The notes under the pieces were generated by a model. The model worked only from the letters and a program-made list of their open reading frames with translations. It was not told the DNA's origin and did not search any database. Source: Rhizoclosmatium globosum (lineage: Eukaryota; Chytridiomycota; Chytridiomycetes; Chytridiales; Chytriomycetaceae). From it: a DNA stretch of 64,000 nt. Numbering within the stretch: position 1 is the first letter of the stretch; each line of letters starts with the position of its first letter. The translations under genes were made by a program, and so were the position numbers. The DNA lies in contig MCGO01000025.1 in NCBI GenBank assembly GCA_002104985.1, positions 310,001 through 374,000 of the forward strand, read 5' to 3'. Of the stretch, positions 56,001 to 64,000 are shown piece by piece.

Positions 56001-57026
56001 GAGGTTTTTGGCGTTTTGATCCATCATACTTCATATGAGGGGTTAGTAAATGGAATACAATTGATGCCAAGCAAACCTTCTAAACTGGATTGGCTTCGCT
56101 CGTAACGCTATGCGATATTCTCGTTCAGGAATACGATCCCCTTTTTGTCCTCCCAACTGATAAACGACAAGACTATTCAGGATTCTAGCATCGCGCGCAA
56201 TACGATACCGAGAGTCAGGAGCACCAAGAATACGGTCTAAACAGAAATAAATTAATAAGTATCCCTTGACAGCGGACAGGTTTTAGCACTCACTTCCTAT
56301 AGAAATATATCTGGGGACCCCTTGCTTTGCAGTCGCACTCCCAAATCTTGCATTCTGAGAGTCGCCCTTTCTATCAACAACAAAACCATCTGGCAACGCG
56401 TCCAAGAATGATGGCGCCTTCTGTTTCTTCTTCTTTGAGAATGTAGGAATTACGAATCCATCTGCGCTGTCTCCCACATCCAGAGCATAGACGACATCCG
56501 ACTTTTTGTGACCAGATGGCGTTACTTTCGCGCGTGCCTTTTCGCGGGGATTCCATTCGTAGTCGTCACGGGTTGTAGACTTGTACAAGTCGAGTTCGTT
56601 TCCATCGCGGTAGTCGTAGTATTTGTCCTTTTTGTTCTTTTTTGACTTCTTTTTGCTGTTTGAGAACGCCGAAGAAGCGTAGTTGTTGTCCATGTCGACA
56701 TCATCGCCTTCAAGATGGTTGAGTTGAGGAGGAACCCGAGACTGGGGCGTAGGAGCAATTTGTTGATTTGAGGCATTGAATGAGAATGAAGTAAAAGCGG
56801 GAAACGAAGTGGAAGGCTGTGTTCGTGTTTGAAGAGAGGTTGTTGTTGTTGTTGTTTGTGTTTGTGTTTGTGTTGATTCGATCGTTGCAAACACTTTCAG
56901 TGGATTCGACGAGGCCTCTTCGTCTTTGTCTTCATCGTTGTCGTTGTCGTTGTCGTCTCGGTTGAATGGCGCAAACGACGGAAAGAGCGACGACCCGAGA
57001 AACCCACTACTCGTACTTGCATTCAT
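53073..57026 (-). CDS. NRDE2: NRDE2-family nuclear RNA surveillance protein
   Basis: 1194 residues (human 1164). Eight exons: 57026-56294, 56236-56077, 56028-55385, 55329-55018, 54960-54227, 54175-53951, 53904-53480 and 53424-53073. The N-terminus is acidic and Thr/Gln-rich, then Lys-rich (SKKKSKKNKKDKYYDYRDG). The family hallmark is DGFVVDRKGDSQNARFGSA and VPRY. HAT-like helical repeats follow: NNPKNLSTWLELINLQDTLV, YEKAMKHFPGALELLIPYLR, SVRSLFSRAHECPSARH and AKQLLFRAIRECPWSKKIYM. NRDE2 binds MTR4 and affects nuclear RNA decay and splicing. The last exon is used in the frame that preserves HAT repeats; a cag acceptor at 53442 would give an unrelated sequence. Divergent from PPIL1, 48 bp apart. 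Confidence 0.87.
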
Positions 57027-57074
57027 TCCTTTTTCTGAAACTAAATAAACTCTTCTTCAAAAACAAATCAAATA

Positions 57075-57833
57075 ATGGCTGCACGAGAGAACGTTGTCAT
57101 TGAAACCTCGGCTGGTCAAGTCACCGTCGAACTGTACTGGGACCATGCGCCACGGGTACGTTGAAGGCACTTGTGCTGATACATAGATGCTGAAACTGCG
57201 CATCCCTCCTTCTCTGAACACAGACTTGCAAGAACTTTGCTGAACTGGCGAGGAGGGGCTACTACAATGGTATCATCTTTCACCGGGTCATCCCGGACTT
57301 TATGATTCAGGTGAGCATTCAATCGCACTGCTGAAGCAATGGAGACAGGATGACTTGTTGTCAGTGTCAGTGCTGGAACTTTCCGTCACCAATGCATTGC
57401 AGAAAGTAAAGATTCGGTTTACCTTCGTCTAGATGGATGACGGATGGAGACTGGAATGCGCTCTGACTCGCTCGAGTACTCAGTTCAGAGTCCTAACAAT
57501 CCATTCCATCATTAGACTGGAGACCCAACTGGAACTGGACGAGGTGGACAAAGTATCTACGGTGAAAAGTTTGCCGATGAGATTCACAAAGATTTGAAGC
57601 ACGTTGGTGCCGGGATTCTCTCAATGGCAAACAGTGGGAAGGACACGAACGGATCTCAATTCTTTATCACACTCGCTCCTACTCCTTGGTTGGATGGAAA
57701 ACATACTATTTTCGGGCGAGTGTCTCATGGAATGAGTATTGTGAAGCGTTTGGGAATGGTTCCAACAGATAGTAGCGACAGGCCAAAAGAGGAAGTTATT
57801 ATGCGACGTGTGTACCCAATTGAAGCCGTATAA
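57075..57833 (+). CDS. PPIL1: Spliceosomal cyclophilin PPIL1
   Basis: Peptidyl-prolyl isomerase, 161 residues; exons 57075-57155, 57224-57310 and 57516-57833. Signatures: [85 protein letters not shown] and a final RRVYPIEAV. The Trp of [10 protein letters not shown], important for cyclosporin binding and activity, is present. PPIL1 joins the activated spliceosome through SKIP. The 205-nt second intron is long for this genome. Confidence 0.96.
57194..57202 (+). promoter_or_regulatory. AACTGCGCA element in PPIL1 intron 1
   Basis: Exact 9-mer copy, 21 nt before the 3' splice site of the first intron, preceded by TGA. Same element as in the BUD31 and PPIL3 introns. Confidence 0.35.
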
Positions 57834-57861
57834 AAAATTAATACTGCCTAATGAACGTCTA

Positions 57862-58984
57862 TTATCGCTCATCTCTATGTTTTTCTTCCCTGCTCTTTTG
57901 TTGGGAACTGTGCTGTTGACCGTCCTTGCCACCTTGCACAATGTGCGTTTCTGATTTGTTGCTCTGACCATGAGACTGCGATCGGTTCAATTGTGCTTTT
58001 GTTCGCTCCTTCATCCAAAGCCACTCCAGATTCAACAGTCGTGAAAATACGTATGACTGAATGGCATACATGAGGAGAACAACAGATTCATTCCCATGAA
58101 ACGAAGGGCTGTTCACCCAAATCATGATTCCGTTGATTATAAGAACAATGATTGACCGTAAGACTAACAAAAAAAACCGTCAGTACGACGCAACCATCAA
58201 CTCCCCAAAACCCAAAAACACGTAACTGTTTTCCTGCGCCAGAATCACAAATAGTTTCGCAACGTTCTGTCCAACTCCACCGGGAAGCGCGAAACATTCA
58301 ATCATTCGAAGTCTGCAAAACCACACACTAAAGACAGTCGACACAGAGTCACACAGTATATCAGCCGCACTAGCCCCAATTCCAGTGACTGGATTTTGTG
58401 AAAATGCACAACTATGTCCATTCCAAGCTCCAAAACTGAGAATACAATCAGCAACGCCCCATACAGCCCGATGAATGACTCCTATAGCCGCAATAGGTAT
58501 AAACCAGGTTTGGAATCCAGAGACTGCATATGTTTTGTACAGCATGAAAAGGTCTGCAAGCAGTGTTATTAAGCTAACACTGATTTTGAATAGAAGTGCA
58601 CAAACCAAACACCACGTAATACGAATGGCTAACAACATCAATCAACAGATCTGCGAGGTAACAGCTCTCAGCGTCCAAATAAAAGCTGTACAGAAACAGA
58701 GCGTTGTATATGACAGATATAACATTGAAGACAGCCATCAACACTAGAACGGCCTTCAGCCTCTTTTTCTTATCTTTCTCATTGTAAGTTTTGACTGAAA
58801 AGAGAATAAGTCCTTGAAAGCTGTTTTCGAGGGCGAATCCAAGGATAAAGGCTGTAAGAGGGACAGGATCGAATGAATGTGTTTGAAGCTGTAGAGCTGG
58901 TCCTGTTGATGAGTTTGAGAACGCTCTGTTTAGTCGGAGGGCCTTGAGGCTGGATAGGGGCTGGTACGAAGGCAAAAAGGACAT
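57862..58984 (-). CDS. Uncharacterised multipass membrane protein
   Basis: Predicted 340 residues; exons 58984-58606, 58553-58212 and 58163-57862 with introns of 52 and 48 nt. Six or seven hydrophobic segments can be seen: LTAFILGFALENSFQGLILF, LKAVLVLMAVFNVISVIYNA, a long one around VVFDLFMLYK, TWFIPIAAIGVIHRAVWGVA, DSVSTVFSVWFCRL and LRSIIVLIINGIMIWV. The tail is hydrophilic, Gln/Lys/Ser-rich and ends in KSREEKHRDER. It lacks the landmarks of the seven-helix array, so it is a separate family. The frame stays open upstream to 59113 without ATG, so an upstream exon is possible. Function unknown. Confidence 0.6.
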
Positions 58985-59236
58985 TGATGGAACCAACACA
59001 AAAAACAGAATTGTCAAGAAAGTATATCCGTGTGGAACAAGAAAACACCCGACTGTTTGGGCCCAACCTTCTTCCTCGTGTTTTGAAATAACGAAAGAAA
59101 TAGTGGATGACAAAGGAAAGTTATTGGATTCGAAATCAGGTGGAGATTAGATCCCCACAATTCTGGCTCACCTCATCCCTCTCCAATTTCAAATCTGACG
59201 TCATCAAGCGGTTTGCTTCTCCACAGGCGAATTGGC

Positions 59237-59243
59237 TATATAA
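59237..59243 (+). promoter_or_regulatory. TATA box of tiny-protein gene 1
   Basis: TATATAA 94 nt before the ATG at 59331, followed 13 nt later by an AACTGCGCA element. Confidence 0.5.
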
Positions 59244-59255
59244 CCTGCAGGAGGG

Positions 59256-59264
59256 AACTGCGCA
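59256..59264 (+). promoter_or_regulatory. AACTGCGCA element, extended palindrome, upstream of tiny-protein gene 1
   Basis: Here the element extends to the perfect 12-bp palindrome AACTGCGCAGTT (59256-59267), between the TATA box and the start codon. Confidence 0.4.
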
Positions 59265-59330
59265 GTTTCCCTTTCATTATTCACAAAGAACAAATTTGAA
59301 ACTCTAAATACCCAACCAAGAAAACAAAAA

Positions 59331-59546
59331 ATGCCAGCTTTCACAGTCACTTCAAGAGCAAGCTTCAGTTCAGAGAACTCTGACACAACGTTCGTTGATA
59401 CTACCCGCACAGTGCAGCCTTTAGCCAAGTCCAGTCATACGGTTTCCCGAGAGACAGTTCTACTTGGAGGCAGGAGTCCGTTCCTGAACACCGGTGCTTC
59501 AAACACACCTTACTCTGTCATGACGTCTGTCCGCATGAGCCAGTAG
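59331..59546 (+). CDS. Tiny conserved protein, family member 1
   Basis: 71 residues, one exon, good TATA box. Ser/Thr-rich N-terminal half (ENSDTTFVDTTRTVQP). The C-terminal part VLLGGRSPFL, SNTPYSVMTSVRMS matches the second paralog closely. No signal peptide, helix or Cys. The family is not one I know. The retained motif over a changed N-terminal half argues for selection on the protein and against a chance frame. Confidence 0.65.
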   Translation: MPAFTVTSRASFSSENSDTTFVDTTRTVQPLAKSSHTVSRETVLLGGRSPFLNTGASNTPYSVMTSVRMSQ

Positions 59547-59981
59547 TTTACATAATAGCTTCATATCCATTTCTTATCTATACTTTGTTCCTCACACGCC
59601 ATATGCACATAATAAAAACTACTTGATTACTATGCTTTATTTCGTTATCTTACGCTTTGTCATTGCAAACTGTTGAAGGGGTTAATACTCCAGCGCATCA
59701 ACTCGTTGCCGTTTATCTATCAACTACATTCAATGCCACCATTTCTTTATCAGGTAAGTTGGACCTTTGGTTTGATTGGGGGCTGAAATCAAGAGACTCG
59801 GGGAAATTTTGTTCATTTCAGACGTTTGATATCACTTTTCCTCATTTAGGAGATTGTTGTAGCAGTGATGTCATTCGAAAGTAACTCATCCATAAACTTG
59901 GGGGAAAATGGGAATACAAGAGGCCCTTTCGAATATGCGCAGTTCTAGACATTTGCAAACCTTTCCACAAATTATACTATC
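59547..59981. other. Spacer between tiny-protein genes 1 and 2
   Basis: About 435 bp holding the 3' end of gene 1 (AATAAA-like at ~59611) and the promoter of gene 2. A 75-codon frame at 59657 begins with TTG and is rejected. Confidence 0.5.
59936..59944 (-). promoter_or_regulatory. AACTGCGCA element upstream of tiny-protein gene 2
   Basis: Minus-strand copy (TGCGCAGTT on plus), 38 nt before the ATG at 59982. Confidence 0.35.
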
Positions 59982-60245
59982 ATGTCTTCTTCTAACGCAT
60001 CAACTGAAAGCATTAACTCTGATAACTCAGATGTAACGATTGTCGATACTTTCACGGTACTACGGGAGAACAAGAAAACTATCGTAGAAGTTCCAGAAAC
60101 CCGTTCAGATTCTTCAGCATTACGGCAGAATGTTCTGCTTGGAGGTAGAACTCCATTCTTTGACGTAGGTTCTTCAGGTAGCCCGTATTCTGTGACTGTT
60201 GCTGTTCGAATGGGTACACAGACCAAGCCTGACAAGAACACTTAG
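59982..60245 (+). CDS. Tiny conserved protein, family member 2
   Basis: 87 residues, one exon. N-terminal STESINSDNSDVTIVDT parallels SSENSDTTFVDT of member 1. The C-terminal block VLLGGRTPFFDVG, SGSPYSVTVAVRMG is nearly identical in layout. A charged insert (RENKKTIVEVPETRSD) makes it longer than its neighbours. Hydrophilic, no membrane segment. Function unknown. Confidence 0.65.
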   Translation: MSSSNASTESINSDNSDVTIVDTFTVLRENKKTIVEVPETRSDSSALRQNVLLGGRTPFFDVGSSGSPYSVTVAVRMGTQTKPDKNT

Positions 60246-60398
60246 GATAAATTATAATTCCTTATCTTATCTGATTGTAAAATGAATAAAGATTATTAAA
60301 TAAACAAAACAATTCACTGTTGTAAAATTTTCGATATTGGTGTTGCACCATTTCGGTGGAGATGGGACTAGTTACTTGACCACAACGAAAAAGTAGGG

Positions 60399-60406
60399 TA
60401 TAAAAA
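60399..60406 (+). promoter_or_regulatory. TATA box of tiny-protein gene 3
   Basis: TATAAAAA 62 nt before the ATG at 60461. Confidence 0.5.
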
Positions 60407-60460
60407 TGCATTGCTGCACATGGACAAAGCAGTTTCAAACTTTGCAAGAAAACCACCATA

Positions 60461-60664
60461 ATGCCATCCAACTCAAGACTCAGCATCTATTCCACAAGCT
60501 CCGACAAGACCATGGTTGGTTCTACAACCATGTCAATGCAGCCTGCTGTAGCTATGCCTCCGCGACCAGCATCCAGATCCAGTGTTCTTTTGCCATACCT
60601 TGTCGTTGGGCCAACGAACTCTCCATTCTCTGTCTTTCCGGCTTTGCGTATGGGAAACCTTTAA
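60461..60664 (+). CDS. Tiny conserved protein, family member 3
   Basis: 67 residues, one exon. The most diverged of the three: SIYSTSSDKTMVGST at the start and VLLPYLVVG, TNSPFSVFPALRMGN at the end. Order and spacing of the VLL, SP(Y/F)SV and (V/L)RM blocks are kept while the GGR core is replaced. Strong TATA box. Function unknown. Confidence 0.58.
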   Translation: MPSNSRLSIYSTSSDKTMVGSTTMSMQPAVAMPPRPASRSSVLLPYLVVGPTNSPFSVFPALRMGNL

Positions 60665-60802
60665 GTGAAAAAAGCCAATGTCAACAGCTCAATACCTAAT
60701 ACTTTTGTACACATGTCATTTCAAGTGACCTATAACACTCTGCTTATTATGCTTCCATTTCAATACAATATATATATTTAAGTAACATTTTCCACATTGT
60801 TT

Positions 60803-62014
60803 TCAAATATTCGTCACGAGAACTTGCCCCGCATCTCCGCCAGCAACAATCAGACCTTCGACTTCATGGAAACAGTCTACACTGTTTACAGATGCGCCTA
60901 ATCCTTCCACCTTCTTCACGTTAGCGCTCTTGTCAGATGTGCGATGTTTTGTGAATGCATCCGCCATATTGTTGTGATTATATTTGAATTGCGTGATTGA
61001 ACCGTCTTGCGAGGCGGTGAGCAGAGATGTAGGGTCATGGGATGGGAATACAATGTCCCAGATTTCAGAGGAGTGTGGGTGGAAAGTTTGAATTTCGGGG
61101 TATGTTAGGTTACGGAGATCCCATACTTTCACGGATCCTGTGAGTTAATGGGGGAAGAAACATTAGAGTGGCGAGAAAAGTAAGTGAATCTGTATTACCA
61201 TCTTGACAACCAGTTGCGATACTGTATTGGAGCGAGGGGTGGACAGCGACGCAGTTCAAGCCAATGTCTGGGTGTTGTAAGTCCTGGAATGCAGATGCAA
61301 CACGTTTTCCACGATCATCAACGAGACCAAGACGGCCAGAATCTGTTGACACAACCACTTCGTGAGCTGACCGCCATTTCACGCCAGTCAGAGCCGACGA
61401 ATCCGCGTCAGCAATTGAGGTTGTTTTTTTGAGGGTGGACAAGTCTGTGAATGTGACAGAGGCATCAACTCCAACTGTGTTTTGAGAAGCAGTTAGTAAT
61501 TCAACGAGGAAACCCAGACTAGACACGCACCCGAGACCACTTGAGAAGACTGCACGTGGATGGCAGTAACAGCCCCCCACGCGTGTGGGTTAAAGGAAGA
61601 CTTCAGTGTGAGTGTTGCCAAGTCAGCAGCAATTCCAACAACATGCACGACCCCGGCGGCATCGGCAGCAACAACAGTGTGCGGGTCGACAGCGGCAATG
61701 TCAGTGACGGCATTGGCCTTGAGGACCGTGTCGGCGTGTCGCTGTGCCGTGTAGAGTGCGCCTGGCTTCGCAACATTCGCGGCTGTGGTTCCGTGTTTAA
61801 TTGCACAAAGTAACAAGGTAACACAGTAAAACAAACAAACAAACGCACTGGTTGACGCTGAAAACAGGGTTACTTTCCCGCTTGAATCGCCTGTCACAAA
61901 GGGAAGTCGTCCGCCGCTTCCACCCGGAACAACTCGCACTTTTGAGATGGGCGATGCATTGAATGTGGCGAATCGGGGCGTTGTTGGTGGTGCTGGTGTT
62001 GAGGACGAGAGCAT
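60803..62014 (-). CDS. NUP43: Nucleoporin NUP43 (WD40 propeller)
   Basis: 342 residues; exons 62014-61849, 61782-61531, 61474-61199 and 61137-60803. The first intron (66 nt) is a multiple of three without a stop, so unspliced reading also stays open. NUP43 hallmarks: ADSSALTGVKWRSAHEVVVS, LNCVAVHPSLQYSIATGCQD, GSVKVWDLRNLTYPEIQTF, SSEIWDIVFPSHDPTSLLTA and SQDGSI. It is part of the Y-complex (Nup107-160) scaffold in animals and many fungi but absent from budding yeast. Head-to-head with the complex I subunit gene, 51 bp between starts. Confidence 0.85.
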
Positions 62015-62065
62015 TGGTTGTGGTTTTAGAAGAGAGAAAGAAGAGAAACGAAAAGTAGAACAAAA

Positions 62066-62450
62066 ATGAGGTTGGTTCTATTAGGCCTCTTCTGCCTCCT
62101 TTCTAACTTGCTCCCTCTTTCAACTTGAAACAGCGTCTACGGATACCTCAAGTACAACTTGGTGGGTGCTCTTGTCGTCTACTGTCCCGTGTGCTTACCT
62201 TCATGTTACTGTAGCACAACCACCCAGCCGTCTTCATGGCCTTTGCCTTTGGTCTGACCATGCCTGTCATGCTCCTCGGTATCTACCCATACAGAAGAGA
62301 AGCTGGATACAAGAGACCTGTCGATGTGCCCCGATCCTTCCCACGTTCGTCTACATTTCACTTTTTTTAACACTGGTGGAGAACTAAACCTCGTTCACCC
62401 TTCTAGTCCCTCTCCGTGCCCGCGAGCCTCTCTCTGGTTACGACGATTAG
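62066..62450 (+). CDS. Complex I 9.5-kDa accessory subunit (NI9M/NUO9.5-like)
   Basis: 68 residues built from four exons: 62066-62070, 62134-62161, 62215-62344 and 62407-62450. The first coding exon is only five bases (ATGAG), the second 28. The product starts MSVYGYLKYNLHNHPAVFMA, has one membrane helix (FMAFAFGLTMPVMLLGI), then YPYRREAGYKRPVDVPRSFP and ends REPLSGYDD. The layout of aromatic start, single helix, RR motif, proline-rich end and GYDD terminus matches the fungal 9.5-kDa subunit of NADH:ubiquinone oxidoreductase. No frame is long enough to be found by length. Confidence 0.75.
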
Positions 62451-63190
62451 ATTGGGCGTTCTTGATATCCCCCTCCCCTTGACGCTATTGCGGGGTCGTT
62501 ATTTGGATACAACTGTCGACTTCAAAAATAAATCCTGCAATGCTCACATACATATCGCTTGCGACATTTAAACTGACGGGAAATGGATATTGGAGTTGAG
62601 GACTGTGAAATGGCTGCGAAGGTTGAATGAGGACAATGGTCGATATGATATCCGCTTGCATAGAACCAATTATTCCTTCAAATCGAATGCATTTAGAGGG
62701 ATGAAGGGAGTTAAGGAAGTGGCGTATGGGAATCTTCAAATCGATCAGTGCAAGTTAAGTACACGATGTCTGGAAACATAGTGCCCTTGAAACGACAGAT
62801 TAATATCTTTCCGCTCTTTTTTGGCAATGTGTTATATGAGTGAGTAGAGAAAGTGAACGTATATGGTTAACGGCCTTTTCGATTCGAGTTAATCGAGAAT
62901 GCATAGCATTGGTAAGTCTTTTACCAAATGTTACCAACCTTCTCACTTTCCTGGACTACGCGCTCCTTACCCTCGCATGTGAGTCGTCACTTTCTGACTA
63001 GAGGGAAAACCTTGAAGCAGAAAGACTCAGCGATACCAGTGTCATGGTCACTGGTGGGATATGTAGATATTAGAATATTGGAATAATAGAATCTGTGTAT
63101 TGCACAACAGCGTCAAGAGTTCTCATGAAGATTATTTGACTTCTCTCTGTGTTCGTCATTTTTCCTGCCCCAAAACCATCTTCAACAACG
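62451..63190. other. Intergenic region, no supported gene
   Basis: About 740 bp. Short frames on both strands (for example an 84-codon frame ending at 62485 on minus) begin without ATG and show no family pattern. It carries the promoter of the MICOS-like gene. Confidence 0.5.
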
Positions 63191-63646
63191 ATGGCTTCAA
63201 TCCGCCCTTTCTTTGCCGGAGCCATCGTCTCCGCTGCTGCCTACTCCATCTTCTCATCACAGGTACACTTCAAAACAGTATCCTGTGTTCAGTCAGAGAC
63301 GAACCAGAGTTAACCCTGCAAACACTCCTCAGATCCAACACGACAACAAAGTCTCCCGACAGCAACTGCAACAGCTTTCCGCCAAAGTCCTCAGAGCCGC
63401 GGACGAACCAGTTCCATTCAACTCGGTACATATGCCTTGACTGACGTAGTTGGAGTGTGTTCTGACACCAAACCACGTTTTTTATAGATCCCTTCTGAAC
63501 AAGGATACCTCTCGAAAGCTCTGGGCCCATCTGCTGATATTTTCGGATCATTCAATCTTAGAGTACATGCCAATAACGCTGCTGAGTACTGGAATGGAGG
63601 TGTTCGCTCGGTTGCTGCTGCGTTGACTGGTGGAAAGGCTCAGTAA
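63191..63646 (+). CDS. Small mitochondrial membrane protein, probably MICOS subunit MIC12 (AIM5)-like
   Basis: 107 residues; exons 63191-63262, 63333-63425 and 63488-63646. N-terminal segment RPFFAGAIVSAAAYSIFSSQ is a single small-residue-rich membrane helix, then IQHDNKVSRQQLQQLSAKVL, an amphipathic helix, and the end AEYWNGGVRSVAAAL with a conserved-looking WN. This layout fits AIM5/MIC12 (QIL1-type) proteins that stabilise crista junctions. The similarity is short, so other small inner-membrane proteins remain possible. All junctions are in phase 0. Confidence 0.6.
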
Positions 63647-63848
63647 ATGGAGAGGTGTTTCTGGATACGGTTTACGTGATTAGTAAATAAACGGAATATA
63701 TTGTCTTCGAACACATTGTGGTATGAGGTAACAGAGGTATTCTTACGTCGGTTCTTTATGTTCTACAGGAACTCTGGCATAGTCTTGCGGGCCACGGAGC
63801 TTGAAATCTCTGAGTACTGTCCACGAAATCTTTCTTTAAAATTTCCTG

Positions 63849-64000
63849 ATGAACGTGGGTGTGGTTCTCGCCGCTTCCATTGCAGGTTACGGACTGTACA
63901 AAGTGTACATCTACCCGTTCTTCTTGAACCCTCTTCGCAAGCTACCAGGCCCAAAGTCTGCATGGTGGTCTCCTATGGGCTTCCTGTCATGTAATCTGTA
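63849..64000 (+). CDS. Cytochrome P450, N-terminal fragment cut by window end
   Basis: First 50 codons. A membrane anchor (VGVVLAASIAGYGLYKVYI) precedes YPFFLNPLRKLPGPKSAWW, the proline-rich hinge found after the anchor of microsomal P450s. The heme-binding region lies beyond the window. Family and substrate cannot be assigned. Confidence 0.75.
   Translation, partial: MNVGVVLAASIAGYGLYKVYIYPFFLNPLRKLPGPKSAWWSPMGFLSCNL

Noticed and set aside
59657..59884. 75-codon frame between tiny-protein genes
   Set aside because: Begins with TTG and shows no similarity to the neighbours.
62485..62739. 84-codon minus-strand frame
   Set aside because: No ATG and no recognisable family or splice partners.

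Overview
This is nuclear DNA of a compact fungal genome, most likely an early-diverging, chytrid-type fungus. Genes lie on both strands with gaps often under 100 bp. Most introns are 41-70 nt with GT..AG ends. The content is fungal: two Zn2Cys6 regulators (one AcuK/ERT1-like), GUP1 acyltransferases, a HET-domain protein and small GPI-anchored wall proteins. Genes that yeasts have lost are kept: NRDE2, STEEP1, a TRAF7-like RING/WD40 protein, NUP43, PPIL1 and PPIL3. The lineage is an inference from gene content and structure. Splice sites were placed by eye from reading frame, GT/AG and family conservation. Start codons were taken only at ATG.

Layout. 1-4522: three tandem MFS transporters. 4766-8487: DUF4286 protein, cytochrome-b5-like MAPR, secreted GH2 glycosidase. 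8617-16867: two seven-helix membrane proteins, the head-to-head splicing pair BUD31/PRP18, and a Zn2Cys6 regulator. 17011-30748: one long minus-strand run with PPIL3, ERT1-like regulator, eight tandem seven-helix genes (one frameshifted) and RRP6. 31546-35393: a Val/Glu-rich unknown, RVB1 and STEEP1. 35647-46002: small GPI-anchored proteins, TRAF7-like ligase, HAM1, another seven-helix gene and a tandem GUP1 pair. 46146-52992: WEE1-like kinase, DUF4326 protein, flavin monooxygenase, HET protein. 53073-64000: NRDE2 head-to-head with PPIL1, an unknown multipass protein, a family of three tiny proteins, NUP43 head-to-head with a complex I subunit, a MICOS-like protein and the start of a P450.

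Two themes stand out. First, eleven members of one seven-helix family that I cannot match to a named family occupy about 12 kb. They share loop motifs, a predicted N-out/C-in (receptor-like) topology and Arg-x-Ser-rich tails. Eight are in tandem with gaps as small as 27 bp. This is the best candidate for an undescribed system, plausibly a receptor expansion. Second, nuclear RNA genes are over-represented (BUD31, PRP18, PPIL1, PPIL3, NRDE2, RRP6, NUP43), several in divergent pairs, and a recurrent AACTGCGCA element lies in introns of three of them. A smaller novelty is the cluster of three 67-87 residue paralogs at 59331-60664.

No rRNA, tRNA, CRISPR array or transposon was seen.
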